Origin: Phenylobacterium sp.
GTDB taxonomy: Bacteria > Pseudomonadota > Alphaproteobacteria > Caulobacterales > Caulobacteraceae
DNA length: 39,683 nucleotides
Reading direction: 5' to 3'
Assembly (NCBI GenBank): GCA_028290945.1
Contig: JAQGIV010000170.1
Location: forward strand, 1-39,683
Each line of letters starts with the position of its first letter. The stretch's first letter is position 1. Position numbers and translations under genes: made by a program. Positions 31,878 to 38,773 of this stretch are shown here, one piece after another. The notes beneath the pieces are model-generated. The model was not told where the DNA came from and ran no database searches. It was given only the letters and a program-made list of their open reading frames with translations.

Positions 31878-33257
31878 ATGGTCAGGGGTCTGCAAACCAT
31901 CAGTGCGCGCCAGGCGCTGCGCGTGGTGCTGGCCGGCGGCCTGCTGCTGGTGCTGGCCGCGGACCTGCCGGGGCACATGTCCTACGACACCGTCGCCCAG
32001 CTCTACGAGGGCCACTTCCACGTGCGCGAGACCTGGGGCCCGGCGATCTACGCCTGGCTGCTGGGCCTGGCCGACGCGGTGGTGCCCGGCGTCTCGCTGA
32101 TGGTGGCGGCCGGCGCGCTGCTGTTCTTCGCGACGCTGGCCGGGCTGGCGGACCTTCGCGGCCGGATCAGCTGGCTGGCGGTCGGCTTCGCGGTGCTGAT
32201 GATCCTGACGCCGCAGGTGCTGATCTACCAAGGCATCGTCTGGAAGGACATCGCCTTCGCCGACAGCGCCATCGCCGCGACGGGCTGCCTGGCGCAGGCC
32301 TTCGCCCGCTGGGACCGGCCGCGCGTCCGCTGGCCGTGGCTGGCGGCCGCCCTCGTGCTGTTCGGCCTGGCCAGCACCGTGCGCCAGAACGGCGTGCTGG
32401 TGCCGCTGGTCGCTTCGCTGGCGTTGGGCGTCGTCGGCAGCCGGGGACAGTGGCGGCGCTTCGCGGCCTGGACCGGCGGCGGGCTGGTGGCCCTGGTGGC
32501 GATGATGCAGCTGATCACCGTCTTCGCGGTGCCCGCGCCGCACGCCCGCGACGGCGCGCTGAAGGACGGCGTCCGCATCGTCCAGAACTACGACCTGGTT
32601 GGCGCGGTGACCCTCGATCCGACCTACCGCCTGACCGAGATCGAGAAGGCCCACCCGGCCGCCGCGGCGACGATCCGCAGGCGCGGGCCGCTGAACTGGT
32701 CCCCCGACCGCATCGACTTCCTGGACCGCGACAAGCTCATCGGCGACGCCCTGATCGCGGTGCCCAACGACATTGCCCAGCGGCAGTGGCTGAGCCTGAT
32801 CTTCCAGCGGCCCGACCTCTATCTGCGCATGCGCTGGAACGACTTCGCCTGGCTGTTCCTCAGCCCCAACCCCGACCGCTGCCTGCCGATCTATACCGGG
32901 GTCGACGCGCCGGCCGACAAGATGGCCCCGCTGAACATCGCCCACCGCTTTTCGAAGTCGGACCAGCAGCTGACCAACTACGACAGCTTCTATGTGGACA
33001 CCCCGCTGCAGCGGCATTGGACCTATGCGATCGCGGCGCTGGTGGTGGCGGGGCTGCTGCTCTGGCGGCGCCAGCCCGCGGACCTGGCGGTGGCGGCCCT
33101 CATGCTGGGGGTGCTGGCGGTGACGGCGAGCTTCTTCGTGATCACCATCGCCTGCGACTACCGCTACCTCTACATCCTCGACCTGTCGGCGCTGGTCGGC
33201 GTGTTCTACGTGCTGGCGGATCCCACCGGCTTCCGACGCCGCGCCGGGACCGGCTGA
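31878..33257 (+). CDS. GT-C-like multi-pass membrane protein (paralogue A)
   Basis: A 459-residue protein with about ten membrane segments in residues 15-200 and 390-450, and a soluble loop of about 150 residues in between. After the first helix it has DLPGHMSYDTVAQLYEG, with Asp37; an acidic motif at this place is a hallmark of GT-C glycosyltransferases, which use polyprenyl-phosphate sugars on the periplasmic side. Other motifs shared with the paralogue at 34152 are LTPQVLIYQGIVWKD, VRQNGVL and ACDYRYLYILD. Substrate unknown. No signal peptide. The last 52 nt overlap the convergent methyltransferase gene. Confidence 0.7.
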   Translation: MVRGLQTISARQALRVVLAGGLLLVLAADLPGHMSYDTVAQLYEGHFHVRETWGPAIYAWLLGLADAVVPGVSLMVAAGALLFFATLAGLADLRGRISWLAVGFAVLMILTPQVLIYQGIVWKDIAFADSAIAATGCLAQAFARWDRPRVRWPWLAAALVLFGLASTVRQNGVLVPLVASLALGVVGSRGQWRRFAAWTGGGLVALVAMMQLITVFAVPAPHARDGALKDGVRIVQNYDLVGAVTLDPTYRLTEIEKAHPAAAATIRRRGPLNWSPDRIDFLDRDKLIGDALIAVPNDIAQRQWLSLIFQRPDLYLRMRWNDFAWLFLSPNPDRCLPIYTGVDAPADKMAPLNIAHRFSKSDQQLTNYDSFYVDTPLQRHWTYAIAALVVAGLLLWRRQPADLAVAALMLGVLAVTASFFVITIACDYRYLYILDLSALVGVFYVLADPTGFRRRAGTG

Positions 33258-34009
33258 AAGCACGCCTCCCAGGCGGCGGCCACGTCGAGGCGCGGGCCGC
33301 GGGCCTCCAGAAAGCGGTAGAGCGAGAGCTGCCGGCCGAGGCCGAAGCTCTTGATCCGCACCTCGCCGAACAGGCCGCGCACCAGGGTCTCGATCTCATC
33401 GGCCCGGTTGACGTGCTCGTGGCGCATCATGATCCCGTAGTCGAGCCCGTGGCGCAGGCGGAACTCCAGGCCGGTGGTGAACATCCAGCCCACGGTCCAC
33501 AGGAAGCCGCCCTCGCTGGGGTAGGCGACGCGCAGGACGCCGTCGGGCTCCAGCAGACGCGCGGCGCGGGCCAGCACTAGCGGCAGGTCGCACATGTGCT
33601 CCAGGGCCGCGATGGAGGTGATCCGCCCGTAGCGGTGCTCGGCGGGCGCCTCGGCGATGTCGGCGAACACTTCGCGCACCCGGCCGCGGTCGGGGGCGTC
33701 GGCGTAGAGCTCGCGGAACGGCTCGACGATGTCGTAGGGGGCGGTGAACCGCTCGTAGGGCAGCTGGTTCAGCATGCCGGCGCCGAGCTCCAGCGTCGCC
33801 CGCGTCGCGCCGCCGGCCAGGTCGGCGGCCACTTGGCGATGCATCCAGCGCTCCAGCCGCTGGGCGGCCGAGGCGGCGGGCGTCCGGCCGGAGCGGTTCT
33901 CCCGGTACTGGCGCAGGTAGATGGCCTGGATCTCCGGCGTCAGGGCCGGCCTTTGCTTGGGGAATCGCGCAAGCACGGTCGCGAGATCGGCTCCGTGCCC
34001 AGCCCCCAT
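33206..34009 (-). CDS. SAM-dependent methyltransferase
   Basis: A 267-residue protein. The SAM loop TLELGAGMLNQLPY carries motif I (LELGAG), followed by the acidic strand YDIVEPF and the catalytic-strand region RITSIAALEHMCDLPLVLAR; LLEPDGVLRVAYPSEG is the post-motif III block. It is a Methyltransf_11/23-type enzyme. ATG 34009 is chosen since GAGGAGG lies 6 nt upstream; an ATG at 34051 adds an arginine-rich leader. It lies between two GT-C-like paralogues, so a sugar or lipid-linked glycan is a likely substrate. Convergent with the first and divergent from the second. Confidence 0.82.
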   Translation of the reverse strand: MGAGHGADLATVLARFPKQRPALTPEIQAIYLRQYRENRSGRTPAASAAQRLERWMHRQVAADLAGGATRATLELGAGMLNQLPYERFTAPYDIVEPFRELYADAPDRGRVREVFADIAEAPAEHRYGRITSIAALEHMCDLPLVLARAARLLEPDGVLRVAYPSEGGFLWTVGWMFTTGLEFRLRHGLDYGIMMRHEHVNRADEIETLVRGLFGEVRIKSFGLGRQLSLYRFLEARGPRLDVAAAWEACFQPVPARRRKPVGSAST

Positions 34010-34151
34010 CCAACGCCTCCTCGAAACCGCTCGCCCAAGGCGGCGCAGCATAGGGCGCGGCGGACCGCGGACCAGCGCGTTTTTTGCCGCTTTCCAAATC
34101 GCTGCGCCGCCCCTTAGTTAGCCGCAGCATCGAGGGGCGAGGGGACAGGTC

Positions 34152-35525
34152 TTGGGCGAATCGCTCCGTGAAACGGTCCCGGCCAAGGCCTACCGCTGGG
34201 TGCTGATCGCCGGCCTGCTGCTGTCGCTGGCCGCCGGCCTGCCGGGGGCCATGTCGGTCGATTCGGTGATCGCGCTGGAGGAGGCCCGCACGCGGGTCCG
34301 CCAGACCTGGGCGCCGGCCGCCTTCTCCTGGGTGCTTGGGCGTTTCGATGGGCTGCTGGCCGGCACGGCGCTCTATGTGACCGCCTCCAGCGCCCTGCTG
34401 TTCGCGGCCCTGCTGTCGCTGCCGACCTTGCGGCCGCGGACCAGCTGGGCGGCCGTGGGGCTGGCCCTGCTGGTGGTCCTGACGCCGCAGGTCTTGATCT
34501 ACCAGGGTATCGTCTGGCGTGACGTGCTGTTCGGCAACCTGACCATCGCCGGCTTCGTGCTGCTGGCCCGGGCCGAGCTGCGCTGGGCGTCCGGGCGGCC
34601 GTGGCTGAGCCTGGCCGGCGCGGCGCTCTGCCTGGCGCTGGCCGCCGCGGTCCGCCAGAACGGCGTCGTGCTGGTGGTGGCCGCCGCCGTGGCGCTGGGC
34701 TGGATGGCCCGGGCCGGCGGCTGGCGCGCGGTCGCGGGCTGGAGCCTGGGCGGCCTGGCCGCCACCGTGGCCCTGGCGCTGGCGATCAACGCGCTCGCCC
34801 AGCCGAAGCAGACGGAGGCGCACCTGCGGCCCGGCGCCGAGGCCCTGATCCTGCAGCACTACGACATCGTGGGCGCCGTGGCCCACCAGCCCGGCCTGCC
34901 GCTCACCGAGATCGCCCGCGCCGACCCGACCGCCGCCGCCCGCATCACGGCCCAGGCGCCCGGCATCTATTCCGCCGCCCGGGTCGACACCCTCGACCGG
35001 GACGCCGACTTCCGCCGCACCCTGTGGAAGCTGCCGGATGCGGCGGTCAGCGGCCAGTGGCGCGAGCTGATCGCGCACCACCCGGGCGCCTACCTGGCCC
35101 ACCGGCTGGAGGTGTTCCGCTGGCTCATCATGGCGCCCGATCTCGGCCAGTGCCTGCCGGTGCAGGTGGGGATCACCGGGCCCGAGGAGATGGTCGACGA
35201 GCTGGAGCTCGACACCGCCGCCCATCCCAAGGACGCGGCGCTGCAGGCCTACGCGGCGCGGTTCTACGGCACGCCGGTCTATTCGCACCTGACCTTCGCG
35301 GTCATCGCCGCGGTCTGCGCGGGGCTGCTGCTGATTCGCCGCCAGGGGGCCGACGTGAGCATCGCGGCCCTGCTGGGCGGCGCGCTGGCCTTCGCCGCGA
35401 GCTTCCTGGTCATCTCGGTGGCCTGCGACTACCGCTACCTCTACCTGCTGGACGTGGCGGCGATGGCCGGCGCGCTCTACCTGGCGCTCGATCCGTCGGG
35501 GTTCCTGCGGCGGCGGCCCGCCTAG
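34152..35525 (+). CDS. GT-C-like multi-pass membrane protein (paralogue B)
   Basis: A 457-residue paralogue of the protein at 31878 with the same length and order of motifs: PGAMSVDSVIALEEART with Asp37 in the same place, LTPQVLIYQGIVWRD, VRQNGVVL and ACDYRYLYLLD. About ten membrane helices enclose a large loop that in this case contains RVDTLDRDADFRR. The TTG at 34152 is used, with AGGGGAC upstream; it reproduces the N-terminal spacing of the paralogue. The function is inferred as a periplasmic glycosyltransferase. Ends with a CTAG shared with the convergent sulfotransferase stop. Confidence 0.7.
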   Translation: MGESLRETVPAKAYRWVLIAGLLLSLAAGLPGAMSVDSVIALEEARTRVRQTWAPAAFSWVLGRFDGLLAGTALYVTASSALLFAALLSLPTLRPRTSWAAVGLALLVVLTPQVLIYQGIVWRDVLFGNLTIAGFVLLARAELRWASGRPWLSLAGAALCLALAAAVRQNGVVLVVAAAVALGWMARAGGWRAVAGWSLGGLAATVALALAINALAQPKQTEAHLRPGAEALILQHYDIVGAVAHQPGLPLTEIARADPTAAARITAQAPGIYSAARVDTLDRDADFRRTLWKLPDAAVSGQWRELIAHHPGAYLAHRLEVFRWLIMAPDLGQCLPVQVGITGPEEMVDELELDTAAHPKDAALQAYAARFYGTPVYSHLTFAVIAAVCAGLLLIRRQGADVSIAALLGGALAFAASFLVISVACDYRYLYLLDVAAMAGALYLALDPSGFLRRRPA

Positions 35526-36658
35526 GGCTTGGCCAGGGCCTCGTTGAGCCGCGCCTCGGCCTCGGCGATGGCCTGGTAGAAGACCTTCAGCTCCCGCTCG
35601 CGGACGCCCACGTCGCGCGTCCAGGCGGCGCGGACCTCGGCGACGTCGGCCTTGAGCTGGGCGATCTGCGCGTTGAGCTGGGTGACCTTCTCCTGCAGCC
35701 GTTCGCCGGCCTGCCGCGCCTCGACCTCGCGGCGGGCGAGGGAATCCCGCAGGGCCACGCGCGTCGCGTCGAGGTCGCGCGCCGCCGGCGAGACCAGCGG
35801 TCCGATGTCGGCGCGGCGGCGGGCCAGGGCCTCGGCCGCCATCTCCAGCGCCCCGCCGTTGGCCGGCCGGTCGGCGGCCGCGGCGCTCAGCTCCTCGAAC
35901 ACCATCTGCGCCAGCTCGCCCGCCCAGCCGAGCCCGTTCAGGTCGCCGTCGCCGGCGTTGTGGCGCAGCTCCGGCGTCAGGAAGCGGTCGATGGCCTTGC
36001 TGGCCTTCTCCGTCAGCTTGGGCAGCGGCGCGCCGTGCGCCGCCTCGATGCGGCCGACCTCCGAGCGCCAGTCGCCGAGCAGCGAATCATAGTCCACGAA
36101 CACCCGCGGCAGGTCGCGGGTATAGGCCTCGGCGGCCAGCATGTAGCTGGTCCACAGCAGCACCGACTTCTGGGCCGAGAAGGCGTCGCGCCGGGCGAGC
36201 GAGCCCGCCACCGCCAGGGGATGGCGCACCGGGATGACCACGCGCGCGCTGACGCCCAAGTCGTCGAACAGGGTGCGCCAGAACGGCATCAGCACCGTGA
36301 CGCGGGGATCCTTCAGCAGCGGGTGGCGCGCCTGGCCGTATTCCGCCTCGAACAGGGCCTCGGCCCGGGTCAGCCACTTGCGCTCGTCGCGGCGGGGGAG
36401 CGGCCGGAAGGGGAAGCCGAACACGTCGTCCCAGGCGCCGCCCGAGGCGCGCAGCCGCTCGTCGTTGAATAGGGCGATGCGCCAGGGCTCGAAGTAGCCC
36501 TTCGCATTGTGCTCGTCGCCCGGCATCACCTCGGCCGGCAGGTCCGCGCCGGCCAGGCCCAGCAGCTGGGTGACCGCCGAGGTCCCCGAGCGGTGCATGC
36601 CCAGCACCAGATAGGCGGCGCGCTGGGTGTCGGCAGGGTTGGCGGTGCTCAGGTCCAC
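35522..36658 (-). CDS. Sulfotransferase-like protein with coiled-coil C-terminus
   Basis: A 378-residue cytoplasmic protein. The PAPS 5'-phosphosulfate loop is LGMHRSGTSAVTQLL (19-33); the 3'-phosphate site is PVRHPLAVAGSLARRD (143-158), with Arg145 and Ser152/153, as in sulfotransferase families. From about residue 300 to 375 there is a strong coiled coil (RREVEARQAGERLQEKVTQL, NAQIAQLKADVAEVRAA) that may tether it or make it oligomeric. It probably uses PAPS to sulfate a glycan or lipid, though related proteins with unknown reactions exist. GTG 36658 is used, with GAGAGGG upstream. Confidence 0.8.
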   Translation of the reverse strand: MDLSTANPADTQRAAYLVLGMHRSGTSAVTQLLGLAGADLPAEVMPGDEHNAKGYFEPWRIALFNDERLRASGGAWDDVFGFPFRPLPRRDERKWLTRAEALFEAEYGQARHPLLKDPRVTVLMPFWRTLFDDLGVSARVVIPVRHPLAVAGSLARRDAFSAQKSVLLWTSYMLAAEAYTRDLPRVFVDYDSLLGDWRSEVGRIEAAHGAPLPKLTEKASKAIDRFLTPELRHNAGDGDLNGLGWAGELAQMVFEELSAAAADRPANGGALEMAAEALARRRADIGPLVSPAARDLDATRVALRDSLARREVEARQAGERLQEKVTQLNAQIAQLKADVAEVRAAWTRDVGVRERELKVFYQAIAEAEARLNEALAKP

Positions 36659-36784
36659 GCCCTCTCGTACGGGCGAGCGCCTTTGGTCGCAAGCGGTGGG
36701 CGCCGGTTGATCGCCCGGTTCATCTGTTGCACACCCAGGCCCCTGTCCCCGCCGGGCCACGGCAAAGAGGAAGCTGATCGCCGC

Positions 36785-38773
36785 ATGGCCGCGAAGGCCC
36801 CCACTGAAGACGTGCGGCGCGTGATCGCGCTGGCCCTCGACGCCGCCTTCTACCGGGCGATCTACGAGGACGTGGGCGCGGACGGCGACGCCTTCGGCCA
36901 CTATGCGCGCGCCGGCTGGCGCGAGCGGCGCGACCCGGCGCCCTGGTTCTCGGCGCAGCGCTACCTGGACGCCAATCCGGACATCGCCAAGGCGGGCGTC
37001 GAGCCGCTGCACCACTATCTGACCCGCGGCCGATTCGAGGGGCGCGACGTCTATCCCTCGGCGCACGCCGACGGCTATTTCCAGCGCGGGGTCAGCGCCG
37101 GGCACGCGCCGCTGTGGAGCGGCGAGGCCCTGCTGGCGCCGCTGCCGGCCGACGCCCCCGAGCCGCCGTCGGGCGTCGTGGAGGCCGAGGCGCCGGACGT
37201 GCGGTCGTTCGGCGAGGCGCTGGCGGAGGAGCGTGCGGTGATCGCCGCCGAGTTCGACGCCGCCTACTACCTCGGCATGAACCCCGACGTGGCCGACGCC
37301 GGGACCGATCCGCTCGCCCACTTCCTGATGGCCGGCTGGCGCGAGGGCCGCGATCCGAGCCCGCGATTCAGCGTCCGCGACTACCTGGAGACCAACCCCG
37401 ACATCGTGGCGGCGGGGATCAATCCGTTGGTCCACTATGTGATGGCCGGCCGCGCCGAGGGCCGCGCGCCGAAGCAGGACCTGGGCTTCCGCTATGACGT
37501 GCTGGCGGGCCTGGCGCCGGTGGAGCGGCGGGTCGCCGGGGCGGCCCGGGCCACGGCGGGCATCAAGCTCGGGTCGGCCGCGAAGCTGGCGGCGGCGCTG
37601 GCCGTCTCGCGGACCGGCTTGCAGGACCTGCACCTGACCTTCAGCCACGACGACTACACCGCCCACCTCGGCGGGGTGCAGCTCTGCCTGCAGCGCGAGG
37701 CCGCACGGATCGGCAAGCTCGGCCGCGACCACCTGCACATCTTCCCCGCCGCGCCCTGGCCGGTGGTGCGCGTGCGCGGCGAGCCGGGGGCGCTCGGCGT
37801 GCTGCTCAACGGCCAGCCGCTCGGCGCCTATTCGGCGGCGAGCCTCGCCAAGGCGCTGGGCGAGGCTGCGGCTGGGCCGGCCGGGCGGCGCAGCTTCGCG
37901 ATCCACAGCCTGCTGGGCCACAGCGTCAAGGAGACGGTGAAGCTGCTGGCCGCGATCGGGCTGAAGACCGGCTATTTCTGGCTGCACGATTTCGCCAGCC
38001 TCTGCGCCGGCTTCCACCTGCTGCGCGACGACGTGGAGGACTGTGCGGCGCCGCCGCCGGAGAGCGCCGCCTGCAACGTCTGCATCTACGGCCCCTGGCG
38101 CGGCCGGCATCTGGCCGAGCACGAGAAGCTGTTCAAGGCGCTGGACCTGACCGTGGTCAGCCCGTCGCAGCCGACCCTCGACCTGTGGCGTGCGTCGTGG
38201 AATTTCCCGACCCGGGGCGAGGTGGTGCTGCCGCACGCCAAGCTGGTGAAACGCACACCGGCGCCGGCCGCCGAGGGCCCGTTCCGGCTGGGCTTCGCCG
38301 GTATCACCGCCGCCCACAAGGGCTGGCCGGTGTTTCTCGCGCTGGCGCTGCGGTTCGAGGGCGACCCGCGCTACGCCTTCATCCACTTCGGGGCCCGCGG
38401 CATCGGCGGCCTGCCGATCGAGCATCGGCCCGCGACCGTGACGGCGCAGGCGCCCAAGGCCATGCAGCAGGCCCTGGAGGCCGCGCAGCTGGACGCGGTG
38501 CTGGTCTGGCCGCTGTGCCGCGAGACCTTCTCATTCACCGCCTACGAAGCGGTCGCCGCCGGGGCGGCGGTGCTGACCAATCCGGACAGCGGCAACGTCG
38601 CGGCCTTCGTCACCGGCGGCGGCCATGGGCGGATGCTGGCCGACGAGGCCCGGCTCATCGAGCTGTTCGAGACCGGCGGGGTGCTGCAGCTGGCCCGCGC
38701 CAACCGCAAGGCGTCGCTCTACGACCTGAAGTTCAGCGGCCTCACCGTCGACCTCCTGGAGCGCGCCGCATGA
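36785..38773 (+). CDS. NPDV-repeat protein with GT4-like glycosyltransferase domain (paralogue 1)
   Basis: A 662-residue protein. Residues 20-230 carry about four units of a 33-38-residue repeat with the core YLxxNPDVAxAGxxPLxHYxxxGxxEGR (NPD at 64-66, 166-168 and 204-206; the first unit is degenerate). From residue 270 a glycosyltransferase domain follows, opening with LTFSHDDYTAHLGGVQLCLQ and closing with ETFSFTAYEAVAAGAAVLT, a GT4-like Glu-x7-Glu site. A central FHLLRDDVEDC and CNVCIYGPW block holds several Cys. The start at 36785 is a poor match to a ribosome-binding site (GAGGAAG 11 nt away). Its stop overlaps the next gene by 4 nt (ATGA). Confidence 0.8.
   Translation: MAAKAPTEDVRRVIALALDAAFYRAIYEDVGADGDAFGHYARAGWRERRDPAPWFSAQRYLDANPDIAKAGVEPLHHYLTRGRFEGRDVYPSAHADGYFQRGVSAGHAPLWSGEALLAPLPADAPEPPSGVVEAEAPDVRSFGEALAEERAVIAAEFDAAYYLGMNPDVADAGTDPLAHFLMAGWREGRDPSPRFSVRDYLETNPDIVAAGINPLVHYVMAGRAEGRAPKQDLGFRYDVLAGLAPVERRVAGAARATAGIKLGSAAKLAAALAVSRTGLQDLHLTFSHDDYTAHLGGVQLCLQREAARIGKLGRDHLHIFPAAPWPVVRVRGEPGALGVLLNGQPLGAYSAASLAKALGEAAAGPAGRRSFAIHSLLGHSVKETVKLLAAIGLKTGYFWLHDFASLCAGFHLLRDDVEDCAAPPPESAACNVCIYGPWRGRHLAEHEKLFKALDLTVVSPSQPTLDLWRASWNFPTRGEVVLPHAKLVKRTPAPAAEGPFRLGFAGITAAHKGWPVFLALALRFEGDPRYAFIHFGARGIGGLPIEHRPATVTAQAPKAMQQALEAAQLDAVLVWPLCRETFSFTAYEAVAAGAAVLTNPDSGNVAAFVTGGGHGRMLADEARLIELFETGGVLQLARANRKASLYDLKFSGLTVDLLERAA
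37958..38100 (+). repeat. Conserved tract, copy 1 (gene-conversion candidate)
   Basis: These 143 bases match 39541-39683 with only two mismatches (38068 versus 39651; 38086 versus 39669), offset 1583. The coding sequences on the upstream side differ much more, so identity is limited to this tract and whatever follows it outside the window. Confidence 0.9.

Noticed and set aside
34084..34108. Promoter for the second GT-C-like gene (TTGCCGC at 34084-34090)
   Set aside because: The -35 half fits well but the -10 at 34101 (GCTGCGCC) does not, so it is not reported as a feature.
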